Shown: positions 19,101-27,349 of the stretch, piece by piece
Position numbering within the stretch: the first letter of the stretch is position 1
Layout: each line of letters starts with the position of its first letter
NCBI GenBank assembly: GCA_005804885.1
Contig: SYOX01000219.1
Location: 1 to 64,000, forward strand
Direction of reading: 5' to 3'
Length of the DNA stretch: 64,000 nucleotides
Source: Pseudomonadota bacterium
Lineage (GTDB): Bacteria > Myxococcota_A > Bradymonadia > Bradymonadales > GCA-2716585
Position numbers and translations under genes: made by a program
The notes under the pieces: model-generated
What the model saw: only the letters and a program-made list of their open reading frames with translations
The model's database searches: none
What the model was told of the DNA's origin: nothing

Positions 19101-19770
19101 GGAGGGCACCGAGGTCTTCACCGAGGGCCCCTGGCCCGCCCCCGATCGCGGCCTGACCGCCCAGGTGCGGACCTTCGGCTCCGGGGTGATCGAGGACGCC
19201 TTCTGCACCTCGGGGGTCAGCGGCTTCGAGCATCGGATCTTCTGGGAGTTCGCCCGAGGCCAGAGCGACACCCCGCCGCGCAACTTCGACGTCGTCGCCG
19301 GCGCCAGCCTCAGCCCCTGGACCGACCCCAGCGACCAGAACCGCTTCGCCGTCACCGACGTGGACGGCTTCGATCAGCTCGGCGGCACCCTGCTGTCGGA
19401 CCAGCGCAACTTCGTCGTCCTCTACACCGGCACCGTCGACCACCCCGGCGGCGAGCTGGGCTTCCGCGAGCAGGACGACGGCGTCGAGGACGCCGTCTGG
19501 GTCTTCGTCGGCGACAAGGTCGGCAGCACCCTGGAGGTCGACATGTTCCTGGAGGTCCACGGCTTCTTCTGGCCCGACGGCACCGACGACGAGCCCGAGA
19601 TCATCCTGCCGGCCGGCCCCGTCGACGTCGAGGTCATCATCCCTCGCTGCTCCAAGCAGATCGCCGACGTCAACGTCGAGATCCGCATGGGCTCGGGCGA
19701 CTGGATCGCCATCGAGGACGCCCCCACCCACCCCGACATCCTCGAATCCCTCTTCCCCGACGCCCTCTGA
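16186..19770 (+). CDS. Zn-dependent phospholipase C-like protein with internal MYXO-CTERM, fused in frame to a lipoprotein domain
   Basis: A 1194-residue single frame made of two parts. Part one has a signal peptide (ending SSAAEA) and an N-terminal domain like Zn-dependent phospholipase C/S1-P1-fold enzymes, with the His/Asp motifs RVHIM, HGMHFHPFD and FLHGSTDAVAHHF. It ends with an acidic linker, Cys734 and a hydrophobic run followed by RRGRA, as in a MYXO-CTERM tail. Part two begins at once with a basic stretch (RAARK), a second hydrophobic run and a lipobox GLGC (Cys800), then an acidic linker and about 330 residues of unknown beta-rich domain with WKLYGTIW-like strands. No ATG, GTG start or ribosome site is apparent between the parts. 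It may be a gene fusion by stop loss, or a designed double-membrane hairpin. Confidence 0.75.
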   Translation: MKQVERRSRCACWAVCAALLLSLAWSSAAEAYPTRVHIMLSNKIRDALVASGDGTIQLRGSPHTVKLPMQDADAIVDFPLAFRAGAVGPDNLLFPGMTDATHGMHFHPFDQCEALYEDAFNGEERAYALGCFLHGSTDAVAHHFVNFFAGETFTLNPITSRRESSFSNVARHILIEGMIMDAAAAGEPGNFATGKMLHAIPRSFVMRNYFNDRSPLWAYMGTHQLEAFETETARQDPDALLVDVLRELQYAAIDHLIMLPVYLRDAERRLAHLETRVRRAISDYQDPRTERGALLRVGPGRDGVVGTEDDTTGCSVTCPEDYARYFVYMGLVAPRFDAMGRELPSAYDKIEGETVDRLYEFLPILLQTIESLSGALNGPLNVDGSQGIDLDNQQVQRLLAPLDDWVERTSDIDHGAVAYAVVPDWILSITRALDSVGLSIDVPDVLNLLFGPIVHQITEAITDFVIEGARFFIEELLDFVLTRKAIITDEYEERLWASAPPDAPGHALTDYYNSGLFIHSFNFAAAAFANHALVLPQGQGEIGHGPTSFDASYTLDWSQAGLCEHLRVPIFPLGMNVQGLLSLSIDGQARAATMIENAPVECHDGDLDLFGAPSAQSCEIVSLDDLIADPDHRGSISRAFPPTFDPSPPACRDLVVDGLPEPDCGDDCEEPGCQIDGDCAQGQRCLQGQCVRQDGPDPQPEPEPTPEAAEPDDNNGFTNNDGFTAAPAAADEGCQAASGGSLARGPRAFGPLALLLLALGPLALGLLALRRGRAATAPRAARKALALIAAALAIVAGLGCGDAEGPEPLIGPGVDGGAEPEPDPFDMRDAGTPDAMNQPEPEPVAEPEPEPVAEPEPEPEPEAPDLARELRRKLYGTIWHGEQERDEGGRARNRGFELIFDDASLWAEIRNPFGPARQRVLRSYVIEADGATVNSVVQFPEGWERPPRPGAMETWTVVVEEGNPRRLRISGQEGTEVFTEGPWPAPDRGLTAQVRTFGSGVIEDAFCTSGVSGFEHRIFWEFARGQSDTPPRNFDVVAGASLSPWTDPSDQNRFAVTDVDGFDQLGGTLLSDQRNFVVLYTGTVDHPGGELGFREQDDGVEDAVWVFVGDKVGSTLEVDMFLEVHGFFWPDGTDDEPEIILPAGPVDVEVIIPRCSKQIADVNVEIRMGSGDWIAIEDAPTHPDILESLFPDAL

Positions 19771-19848
19771 GATCCCGGGCTCCCTCCTCAAGCCGCGACC
19801 GCGCCGCGCCGATGGGAAAGGTGAAGGACCTGAACAAGGAGCCCGGCG

Positions 19849-20232
19849 ATGATCCTCACCCCCATTGAGCTCGATATCCTGGAGACGATCATCCACGAGG
19901 CCCTGGCCTACGAGCCGCCTTCGCTGGCGAGGCTCTGCCGGATCAGGGACATCGATCGGCCGTGGACGGCGCTGGTGCGCTTGATCAGGGCGGGCTTCGT
20001 GGAGTTCACCGACTGCGGCCGCTGCATCCCGCTCAAGACCCCCGAGGGGGCCGCCGTCGAGCTGCCCATGACCTTCCGCAACGCTCTGATGCGCGGCCCG
20101 GCGGCGCTGCCGATGATGCCGCCCCTCGAGCGCGTCGGCGGGCGCCTGCGCCTGGGATCGCCCTCCACGGGGGCCTTCGCCGAGGCCGCGCGCTTGACCC
20201 GCCAGGCCAGCCGCGCCTCCGCGGCCGGCTGA
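19849..20232 (+). CDS. Hypothetical small protein, possible winged-helix
   Basis: A 127-residue soluble protein. The order of predicted elements (helix around LDILETIIHEA, helix-turn-helix-like SLARLCRIRDIDRPWTALVRLIRAGFVEF, and a short beta wing ending IPLKTPEG) is compatible with a winged helix, so it could be a small regulator. The evidence is only this pattern. AAGGAG lies eight or nine bases before the ATG. It starts 78 bp after the phospholipase-like gene and might be read with it. It converges on the aldo/keto reductase gene. Confidence 0.6.
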   Translation: MILTPIELDILETIIHEALAYEPPSLARLCRIRDIDRPWTALVRLIRAGFVEFTDCGRCIPLKTPEGAAVELPMTFRNALMRGPAALPMMPPLERVGGRLRLGSPSTGAFAEAARLTRQASRASAAG

Positions 20233-20317
20233 CCCTCCCGCGCACCTGGAATCCGAGAAGCTGGCCGAATGGCGGGGGGGGCAACGGCGCTCACCCTCCC
20301 GAGCGCCTCAAATCCGA

Positions 20318-21178
20318 TCAGGCCCCGAAGCCGAAGCGCAGCGCCGCCTTGGACTCCCTGGCCAGCTTGCCGAAGCGCCGCATCTGCGCCAGCTCCTCGC
20401 CTTGCATCGGCCCCTTCTCCATCGCCTTGAGGTTCTGCTTGAACTGCGCGAGGTTCTCGGGGCCTGTCAGGACGACGTCGACGTTGGGGTCGCTGAGCGC
20501 GAAGCGGTAGCAGTCGCCGGGATCGGGGACGGCCCCGTTCCAGCCCGAAGGGGCCTGAAGCAGCTTGCCCCAGGCCGTGGCCGTGTAGGCGACCACGGCG
20601 GGGCGGCGCTTCGCCAGGTGCGGGAAGATGTCCTGCTCGGCGCCGGGGTGGGCGGCGTTGTAGCGGATCATGAAGAGATCCAGGGGGGAGTCGGCGGCCA
20701 GCTGCCCGGCCCGCGCTCTGTCGTGGATGGAGACGCCGATCCGGCGCACCGCCCCCGACTGGCGCAGCCGCACCAGCTCGTCGAGCATCGTCTGGGTCAG
20801 CGCCGAGGTCTTGCCCAGCCAGAAGAGCTGGAGGACGTCGAGGTAGTCGACGTCGAGCATCTTGCGCGACTTGTCCACCGCCTTGCGCAGCGACCCCGGC
20901 AGGAAGCCGAAGGTCGGCCCCGTCGTCACCACGTAGCGCTCCCGATCTCGCCTCAGGGCCTCCTTGAGCGGCTCGACCATCTTCGTCATCCTCGGCGTCC
21001 AGAAGACGTACTCCGCCCCCAGATCCAGCGCCTGCCGCATCTCATCGGCGCTGATCCCCTTGTCGCAGGCGATCCCCAGGCGGTTGACGGTGCGATCGAG
21101 CGCCGGGATGTGGCGGCGCGCGAAGGTATCTCCCGGGTGCTGGCCCGGGGTCAGGGCGTCGGTCGAGGCTTGGATCAT
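20318..21178 (-). CDS. Aldo/keto-reductase-like protein lacking the usual catalytic tetrad
   Basis: The 286-residue protein has the aldo/keto reductase TIM-barrel pattern: SRKMLDVDYLDVLQLFW (normally ending QIHW), GAVRRIGVSIHD, DLFMIRYNAAH, and ALSDPNVDVVLTGPENLAQ. Key residues differ: the catalytic Lys strand, normally IxTK, reads VVTTGP, the His in LxxxH is replaced (LFW), and the Tyr-containing loop is unusual (GAEYVFWTP). It may therefore be redox-inactive or bind another ligand. AAGGAG lies eight bases before the ATG at 21178; the longer frame upstream is antisense to the next gene. It is divergent from the lipoprotein at 21353. Function beyond the fold cannot be given. Confidence 0.75.
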   Translation of the reverse strand: MIQASTDALTPGQHPGDTFARRHIPALDRTVNRLGIACDKGISADEMRQALDLGAEYVFWTPRMTKMVEPLKEALRRDRERYVVTTGPTFGFLPGSLRKAVDKSRKMLDVDYLDVLQLFWLGKTSALTQTMLDELVRLRQSGAVRRIGVSIHDRARAGQLAADSPLDLFMIRYNAAHPGAEQDIFPHLAKRRPAVVAYTATAWGKLLQAPSGWNGAVPDPGDCYRFALSDPNVDVVLTGPENLAQFKQNLKAMEKGPMQGEELAQMRRFGKLARESKAALRFGFGA

Positions 21179-21352
21179 GGGGTCGCTCCTTCGATCTGCG
21201 TTGTGGCTGCACGAACACAAGATGCACGAGGGCCGCGTTTGATTCCAGCGCCCGCCCGCAATCACCGCGCCCATCGCCAGACGCCGCAGCGCTCGCCACG
21301 GCGCGCTGCCCGGGCTACAATACCGGCCATGACCTGAGGAGGTGCTCTGGAG

Positions 21353-22021
21353 ATGAAAAAGATGAAGAAGATCAACGTGCTGCCGCTGATCGCGCTGCTG
21401 ACGTGGGCGTGCCTGCCTGCCCTGGGCGCCTGCAAGACCGACGCCGGGCAGAAGGGCCAGGTCGCCATCGAGGACATCGAAACCCCCCCGACGCGCTCGC
21501 CCGAGGACGACAAGTTCGCCGACGTCTACAAGCCGCTGGACGGCACCTGGCGCGGCAAGTTCAACATCTACGTCCACGCCGACGGGCAGGCCGAAGGCCC
21601 CGCGCGCCCCAGGGAGCTCGACCCCGAGGCCTGGAAGAGCCCCCCCTTCAAGCTCTCCCAGACCATCGACGTCCAGCAGGTCTACACCTCCAGCTCGCCC
21701 ACCTTCCAGCGCGTCGCCATCACCGACACCCTGCCCGACGGCCGCGTCATCGAGAGCGTCGGCGTCAACAAGATCCAGGACGGCCGGATGTACTGCGTCG
21801 TCAAGAAGCCCGACGACCTCGTGATCCACGACGGCGCCACCGAAGGCCCGGGCACCATCCTCTGGTCCCGCGACCGCAAGGACCCCCAGGCCGTCGAGTT
21901 CTTCCGCGAGACCGTCGAGGCCGACCGCTACACCATCGTCGGCTGGGGCTACTACGGCGGCGCCGACACCTCCAAGGCCCCCAGCTACTACTTCCAGGCG
22001 GCCTACGAGCGCGTCCAGTAA
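21353..22021 (+). CDS. Hypothetical lipoprotein, 222 aa, lipocalin-like beta pattern
   Basis: The protein begins with a signal peptide rich in Lys (MKKMKKINVLP) and a lipobox LGAC, so it should be lipid-anchored. The mature part alternates beta strands (LDGTWRGKFNIYVH, QTIDVQQVYTS, ERVAITD-like, IESVGVNKI, YCVVKKPDDLVIHDG, TIVGWGYYGG). The LDGTWRG opening and this layout recall small beta-barrel lipid-binding proteins, but no specific family is certain. GAGGAGGT lies before the ATG, and a TACAAT sequence 33-38 bases upstream is a possible -10 box. It converges on the DUF2279 gene. Confidence 0.7.
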   Translation: MKKMKKINVLPLIALLTWACLPALGACKTDAGQKGQVAIEDIETPPTRSPEDDKFADVYKPLDGTWRGKFNIYVHADGQAEGPARPRELDPEAWKSPPFKLSQTIDVQQVYTSSSPTFQRVAITDTLPDGRVIESVGVNKIQDGRMYCVVKKPDDLVIHDGATEGPGTILWSRDRKDPQAVEFFRETVEADRYTIVGWGYYGGADTSKAPSYYFQAAYERVQ

Positions 22022-22092
22022 TCGCCGGCCCCTCGGCCGCGATCCCCAAGGCGCTGATCGCGGGCGGAGGGCGCGGCGAGCCTTCGGGCGCC

Positions 22093-23067
22093 TCAGTAGT
22101 CCGTGCTCCAGATCGAGTGAGCGGACAGCGCCGCGCCGGGGTTGGGGGTCGTGAAGGGCAGGCCGTAGAACTCGGAGACGACGCGGGTCGTCTTGAAGGC
22201 CAGCGTCTTGCGCCTCGGGTAGGCCTCGTCCAGCACGCGCTGCAAGTTGAGCGACAGGCCCAGGAAGAGCCGCTGCTCGGGCAGGACCGTGAGGTCGATC
22301 GGGCTGGGCAGGTAGTTGAGCGCCTGAAAGCCGACCACCAGATCGGTGTATTGCAGCCACGACAGCGGGGGCAGCCGCTGGACCGCCTCAAGCGAGGACA
22401 GGTGCCACGCCAGCAGGTAGGTCTGGCCCGAGTAGTCCTCGGCCGCGTCCACGACGCCCTCCTTGATCAGCTTCTCCACGTAGAGGTCCGTGGGCAGGTA
22501 CTCGACGCGGAAGGAGAAGCGCTCGTCGACCTCGGGGAAGTTGATCATCGCCAGCGCCAGCACATTGCCCGCCGTGTTGAAGGTCATGTCGCCCCACGAG
22601 AACCCGAAGCCCTTGTGGTAGCCGTCCTTGAACTCGATGGCCGTAAAGAAGGACATCGTCAGGACGGTCGACAGCAGCGACGAGGGCAGCGGCCCCCAGC
22701 CGCCCTTCTGCATCAGCGCGCTGGTCCCGCGCGTCAACAGGTAATTCGAATACATGTGGCCGAGCTTGTCGGCCCCCCCCGCGTAGGTCGTCGGCTCAAA
22801 CCAGCCCTCGTCGCGCACGATGAGCTCGGTCGTCAACTGCCGCCCCTTGTACCAGGCGAAGTAGGCCCAGGTGTAGGTGACCGCGTAGAGCGCGCCGATG
22901 CTCCCGAAGGTGGTCAGCTGGCTCGTCGGCGCCTCAAGCTGGCGCTCCTTGAGCGGCAGCGGCGCCTTCTGGACGGCGTCGGCCCAGGCCGGCGAGGGCG
23001 CGCTCAAGGCCGCGACCGCAGCGGCGATCACCATGACACACGCCACCTTCGCTCTGATCTTCACCAT
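22093..23067 (-). CDS. DUF2279/YfiM-family envelope protein
   Basis: A 324-residue protein with a signal peptide ending SPAWA, then several hydrophobic segments and the family motif GGADKLGHMYSNYLL, with later GFSWGDMTFNTAGN. This matches the DUF2279 (YfiM) family of predicted outer-membrane or periplasmic proteins of unknown role. CAGGAG lies seven bases before the ATG at 23067. The open frame continues upstream to 23334 without coding character. Divergent from the endonuclease/phosphatase lipoprotein at 23337. Confidence 0.75.
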   Translation of the reverse strand: MVKIRAKVACVMVIAAAVAALSAPSPAWADAVQKAPLPLKERQLEAPTSQLTTFGSIGALYAVTYTWAYFAWYKGRQLTTELIVRDEGWFEPTTYAGGADKLGHMYSNYLLTRGTSALMQKGGWGPLPSSLLSTVLTMSFFTAIEFKDGYHKGFGFSWGDMTFNTAGNVLALAMINFPEVDERFSFRVEYLPTDLYVEKLIKEGVVDAAEDYSGQTYLLAWHLSSLEAVQRLPPLSWLQYTDLVVGFQALNYLPSPIDLTVLPEQRLFLGLSLNLQRVLDEAYPRRKTLAFKTTRVVSEFYGLPFTTPNPGAALSAHSIWSTDY

Positions 23068-23336
23068 CGGCGCTCCTGTTGCACGCTGACCTCCGCGCGA
23101 CCCGCGCGTCGACGTCCCAGGGATCAGCGCCAAAGCACCGAGCGTGCCACCCTCCACGACCACCTCTCCTGCCGTGGCGACGAGGCGCCCGGACCCACCA
23201 ACGCCCCGCGACACACCCCGCCTGGCCATATCCCCTTGTCCATATCTGAGGTCCGGGTTGTCCACCGGCAAGCCCCGCCAGTCGCCGCGCCGCGCGCAGC
23301 CCCGAAATACCACATCCCCGAGCCTCGTTTCCAAGG

Positions 23337-24248
23337 GTGATGAGAGACGCCCTGACCAACATCGCCCTGTTGACGATCGCCCTCACCCTGGGGGGGTGCG
23401 CCTCTCTGCCTGCCCCCAGCCCACCCCCACCCGATGGCCTGCGCGTCATCAGCTACAACGTCGCCCTCGGCGCGCTCCTGTCCACTCCTTCGCCTCGTTT
23501 CAGCCGCCTGACCCGCAGCGAGCCCTCGATCCGGGCGGCGCTCATCGACCGCCCCGAGCTGCGCGACTTCGACATCCTCGGCCTCCAGGAGATCTGCGGC
23601 CCCGAGGTCAGCGCCCAGCTCGAAGCCCTCAAGACCCTCGGCCCCTACGCGATCTTCTTCGCCCGCGCCGACCTCGATCGCCCCGGCGAGTGCCGCAAGG
23701 GCCAGGCGATCCTCTCTCGCTACCCGATCCTCGACCAGGGCGTCATTCGCCTGCCCCCCGCCCGCAGAGTCGGCCGCGCCGCAGCCTGGATCGAGATCTC
23801 GCTGCCCGACGGCCCCACCCGCGTCCGCGTCTACAACGTCCACCTCGACAACAGCGCCAACCCCCCGCTGGAGCCACAGGAGGCCCGCCTCCTGCAAATA
23901 CAGCCCGTCCTGGCCCACATGCTGGCGTGGCGCCAGAGCCAACCCTCCAGCGCCGTGATCGTCCTGGGCGACCTCAACACCCTGGAGGAGCGCGACACCA
24001 CCGAGCGCGACCGCGAGCCCACCCTGCTGACCATGTCGGCCTTGCTGACCCCCTCCACGGATCGCTTCGTCAGCACGCACGCGCTCTCCTACCAGACCGA
24101 CTGGATCTTCTTCGACGGCCTGCGCCTGCGCCGCTCCGGAGCCGTCAGGCTCCTCCTCTCCGATCACTACCCGCTGGTCGCCGACTTCGACCTGCCCAAG
24201 CCCAGAGCGGCCGCGTCGCGCACCGCCCTGACCGATCCTTTGCGCTGA
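23337..24248 (+). CDS. Endonuclease/exonuclease/phosphatase (EEP) family lipoprotein
   Basis: A 303-residue exported protein with lipobox LGGC. The EEP fold is seen from VISYNVALG, LQEICGP (metal-binding Glu), VYNVHLDNS (catalytic His), LGDLNTLE (Asp/Asn pair) and SDHYPLVADF (terminal His). Such enzymes cleave phosphodiesters or phosphomonoesters: nucleic acids, inositol phosphates or sphingomyelin. The location outside the cytoplasm argues for an extracellular nuclease or phospholipase-type activity. The start may be the GTG at 23337 or the overlapping ATG at 23340. Catalytic residues look complete. Confidence 0.85.
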   Translation: MMRDALTNIALLTIALTLGGCASLPAPSPPPPDGLRVISYNVALGALLSTPSPRFSRLTRSEPSIRAALIDRPELRDFDILGLQEICGPEVSAQLEALKTLGPYAIFFARADLDRPGECRKGQAILSRYPILDQGVIRLPPARRVGRAAAWIEISLPDGPTRVRVYNVHLDNSANPPLEPQEARLLQIQPVLAHMLAWRQSQPSSAVIVLGDLNTLEERDTTERDREPTLLTMSALLTPSTDRFVSTHALSYQTDWIFFDGLRLRRSGAVRLLLSDHYPLVADFDLPKPRAAASRTALTDPLR

Positions 24249-24413
24249 ATTTCAGACCATCGACGCAACTCATGCGGGCCTGGAGCCTGGGGCGCACCCT
24301 TTGCGCCATAGGCCCTCGACGGCCTCGCCGCCGACTCGCGGCACCGATCTTGCTCCCCATCGCCGCGCGCCTTGGGATCCAGAGCGATCACCTGCCCCAG
24401 CATCGAGACGGCC

Positions 24414-25829
24414 ATGGACGCCATCGACCTCGTCGAGACACACATCTCCAGAGTCTTCCTCGTCGGCGACGAGGTCTTCAAGGTCAAGAAGCCCGTCGAC
24501 CTGGGCTTTTTGGACTTCACGACCCTCGAAGACCGCGAGCATTTCTGCCGCGAGGAGGTCCGCCTCAACCGCCGCACGGCGCCGGACGTCTACAAGGGCG
24601 CCGTCCCCATCCGACGCGGCGGCGAGGTGGTCGAATGGGCCGTCTGGATGCGCAGGCTGCCCGGCGACGCCACGCTCCAGGCGCGCTTGCGCGACGGGCG
24701 CTTGACCGAGCCCGACCTCTTCGAGGTCGCGCGGGTCGTGGCAGACTTCCACGCGCGGGCCGAAGGCGGCCCGGCCATCGCCCAGGCCGGCGCCTTCGAG
24801 GCCGTGGCCCGCCTCTGCCGCGAGAACTTCACCCAGACCTCGGAGCCCCACAACCCCCCGTGGGTGCGCGCCCGGGACGCCACGGAGGCCGCCCTCGTGC
24901 GGCTCGCCCCCCTCATCCAGGCGCGGGCCGAGCGCGGCGTCCCGCGCGACACCCACGGCGATCTGCGCCTCGACCACGTCTACCTGCTCCCGGAGGGCGT
25001 CACGATCATCGACTGCGTCGAGTTCTCGCCTGCGCTGCGCTGCGCCGATCCGGTGGCCGACGTCGCCTTTCTGGTCATGGAATTGCGCGCCGAGGGCCGC
25101 CCTGATCTGGCCCGCGCCTTCACCGACGCCTGGTTCTCGCGCCGAGGCGACGAGGAGGGCCGCGCGCTGCTCGACCTCTACGTCGCCTACCGCAGCGCCG
25201 TCCGCGCCAAGGTTCGAAGCATCGAGGCCGCCCAGGAGGGCATCCCCGAGGCGCAACGCGCCGCCGCTCTGCGGAGAGCCCGCGGCCACTGGCTGCTGGC
25301 CCTGGCGACCCTGGAGCCCCCCCGGCGCCGCCCCGCCCTCGTCGTCCTGTGCGGCCTGCCCGGCACCGGCAAGACGACGCTCGCGCGCCACATGGCCGCC
25401 GAGCACGGCTTCGAGATCGCCTCCACCGACCTCGTGCGCGCGGCGCAAGGCCCCAGCGACTACTCCGAAGGCGGCAAGGACGCCACCTACGCCCGGACCC
25501 TGGCGGCGGCGGCCGCCGCCCTCGATCTGGGCCAGCGGGTCGCGATCGACGCCGGCCTCTGGGACCAGACCTGGCGCCAGCGCTTCCTGGCCGAGGCCCG
25601 CGACCGCATGATCCCACACCTGCTCATCGTCTGCGAGGCCGACCGCCACGAGGTCAAGCGGCGCCTGGCTCAAAGGACCGGCGACGCCTCGGAGGCCGAC
25701 TGGTCCGTCTACGAGGCCGCCGAGCGGCGCTGGGTGGCGCCCACCTCGGCCCTCACCATCCAGACCGACGCGGCCGACGCGGGCCACGCCGCCCTGGCCG
25801 GGGCGCTTGGGGAGGCCGGGCTCGCCTGA
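24414..25829 (+). CDS. Bifunctional aminoglycoside-phosphotransferase-like / AAA kinase protein
   Basis: The 471-residue cytoplasmic protein has two halves. The first (about 1-300) is like small-molecule kinases of the APH fold: FLVGDEVFKVKKPVDLGFLDF at the start, then the catalytic loop THGDLRLDHVY and IIDCVEFSP for metal binding. The second (about 305-470) is a P-loop kinase with Walker A GLPGTGKTTLA and a lid region with RLAQRTGDASEAD. This fusion is common in proteobacteria; its substrate is not established. The ATG at 24414 is favoured because the conserved N-terminus begins there; a TTG exists at 24372. Confidence 0.85.
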   Translation: MDAIDLVETHISRVFLVGDEVFKVKKPVDLGFLDFTTLEDREHFCREEVRLNRRTAPDVYKGAVPIRRGGEVVEWAVWMRRLPGDATLQARLRDGRLTEPDLFEVARVVADFHARAEGGPAIAQAGAFEAVARLCRENFTQTSEPHNPPWVRARDATEAALVRLAPLIQARAERGVPRDTHGDLRLDHVYLLPEGVTIIDCVEFSPALRCADPVADVAFLVMELRAEGRPDLARAFTDAWFSRRGDEEGRALLDLYVAYRSAVRAKVRSIEAAQEGIPEAQRAAALRRARGHWLLALATLEPPRRRPALVVLCGLPGTGKTTLARHMAAEHGFEIASTDLVRAAQGPSDYSEGGKDATYARTLAAAAAALDLGQRVAIDAGLWDQTWRQRFLAEARDRMIPHLLIVCEADRHEVKRRLAQRTGDASEADWSVYEAAERRWVAPTSALTIQTDAADAGHAALAGALGEAGLA

Positions 25830-25851
25830 GCGGCTCGGCCTGCGGCGCGGG

Positions 25852-27075
25852 TCACCAGCGCACCACGCCGACGTCCCCCTCGATCTCGATCCGAGCCGCA
25901 TTGCCGGGGATGGCGCGCGTCCAGCCCTGAAGATCCTCGATGACCGAGCGCGCGAAGGGGCCGTCGAGCACGACCGGCGCGAAGTCGCACTTGGGCACCG
26001 TCTGAGCGCCGATCGACCACGACTCCAGGTTGTTGACGTAGAGCGGGATGAGCTTGACCTCGGCGATCTTGCCCCCCTCGAACACCACCTGGGCGATCAT
26101 CGACACCATCTTCGCGCCTGTCTCGTGGTGCCGGCTCGTGCGCGAGGCGAAGGCGAAGTTGCCCAGCGAGTGGAAGATCAGGCCCTCCTTGTAGCGCTCG
26201 ACCCCGCGGATGACGTGCGGGTGGTGCCCCAGGATCAGATCGGCGCCCGCGTCGACGAAGCCCCGGTAGAGCTTGATCGCGTGGCCGTCCGGCGCGTGAT
26301 CGTACTCCCGGCCAAAGTGCGACGACACGATCACCACGTCCACCTTCCCCCGAACCGCCCGGATCGCCTCCCGGTAGCCTGGATCGAGCGCCTGATGGAC
26401 CGGCGATCCTGGCTCGATGGCGTGCGAGGTGTTCTCGAAGCCCACGCTGAAGAAGGCAAAGCGGGTCCCCTTGCGCTCGAAGATCACCGGCGCGTAGCGC
26501 CCGGCGGGCTCGAGGCTGACCCCGGACCAGATCAGGGGCCTGTCGGCCCGCTGGCGCCGCTCCATCGCCTCGAGGGTGTCCTTGACGCCTTGCTCGCCGG
26601 CGTCGTTGGTGTGGTTGTTGGCCAGGCTGATGAGGTTGAAGCCCGCGTCGAGGATCCAGTCCAGGCGATCCGGGTGCATCGAGAAGGCGTACTTCTTCCG
26701 CACCGAGGGCGGGTTGGCCGAGATCGCCGTCTCGATGTTGACGAAGTTCAGATCCCCCTGGGCCAGCGTCGGCCGCGTCGAATCAAAGAGCTTCGGGCCT
26801 TGCGCGTTGACGAGCGGCGCGAAGGACTTGGTCGGCAGCGACAAGTCGCCCACCGCGTTGAGGACCACTCGCCCCTTGACCCTCCCGGCGTCCTGCGCCG
26901 ACGCCGCGATGCTGGCCGCCGCGATGCTCGCCGCTGCGATCCCCGCCGCCACGATCACCCCTGCGGCCCGCGAGACCAGCGCCCGCCTCTCGGGCGCGGC
27001 GCGAGCGCGCCAGGGATCGGCGGGCGTCGGCCTGCGGGTGGTGTCGGGGGTCGAAGCGGGCAGGTCGTGGTTCAT
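25852..27075 (-). CDS. CapA-type metallophosphatase (poly-gamma-glutamate/capsule synthesis family)
   Basis: The 407-residue protein has a basic N-terminus (RRALVSRAAG, resembling a twin-Arg type signal) and a hydrophobic segment to about residue 60. The calcineurin-like CapA fold follows: AVGDLSL, VNIETAIS, LANNHTNDAG, SSHFGREYDHAP, LGHHPHVIRG and HSLGNFAF, each with metal-binding residues. CapA proteins act in poly-gamma-glutamate or capsule export and anchoring, but many bacterial members have unknown roles. GGAG precedes the ATG. Divergent from the kinase at 27350, with about 270 bp between them. Confidence 0.85.
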   Translation of the reverse strand: MNHDLPASTPDTTRRPTPADPWRARAAPERRALVSRAAGVIVAAGIAAASIAAASIAASAQDAGRVKGRVVLNAVGDLSLPTKSFAPLVNAQGPKLFDSTRPTLAQGDLNFVNIETAISANPPSVRKKYAFSMHPDRLDWILDAGFNLISLANNHTNDAGEQGVKDTLEAMERRQRADRPLIWSGVSLEPAGRYAPVIFERKGTRFAFFSVGFENTSHAIEPGSPVHQALDPGYREAIRAVRGKVDVVIVSSHFGREYDHAPDGHAIKLYRGFVDAGADLILGHHPHVIRGVERYKEGLIFHSLGNFAFASRTSRHHETGAKMVSMIAQVVFEGGKIAEVKLIPLYVNNLESWSIGAQTVPKCDFAPVVLDGPFARSVIEDLQGWTRAIPGNAARIEIEGDVGVVRW

Positions 27076-27277
27076 GGCGTCTCCGGGGCGCGGGCAGGTG
27101 CCGTGGGGATCTGACCGGCGGCGTCGGTCTGCGGGTCAAGGTCTTGCGCGCTCGGGCGCGCGTCAAGTTTCATCCTCGGCGGTCGGCGTCCGCGCCCTGC
27201 CACCGCCAGACACGTCGAGATCGGAGAGGAGGCTTGGGGCGGCGGTGGGGATGGGGCGCAAACCCTTGAGCCCCATC

Positions 27278-27307
27278 AAGACAAGGCGCGCGCGGTGGGG
27301 ATATAAT
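27278..27307 (+). promoter_or_regulatory. Predicted sigma-70-type promoter of the kinase/AAA/TPR gene
   Basis: A perfect TATAAT at 27302-27307, an outlier in this GC-rich sequence, is preceded at 18-bp spacing by AAGACA (4 of 6 matches to TTGACA). Transcription would begin near 27314, about 36 bases before the kinase start codon. Confidence 0.6.
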
Positions 27308-27349
27308 CCGTGGCGAGTGATCGGGGTGGGCGAGGCGAGGTGGCGGTCG

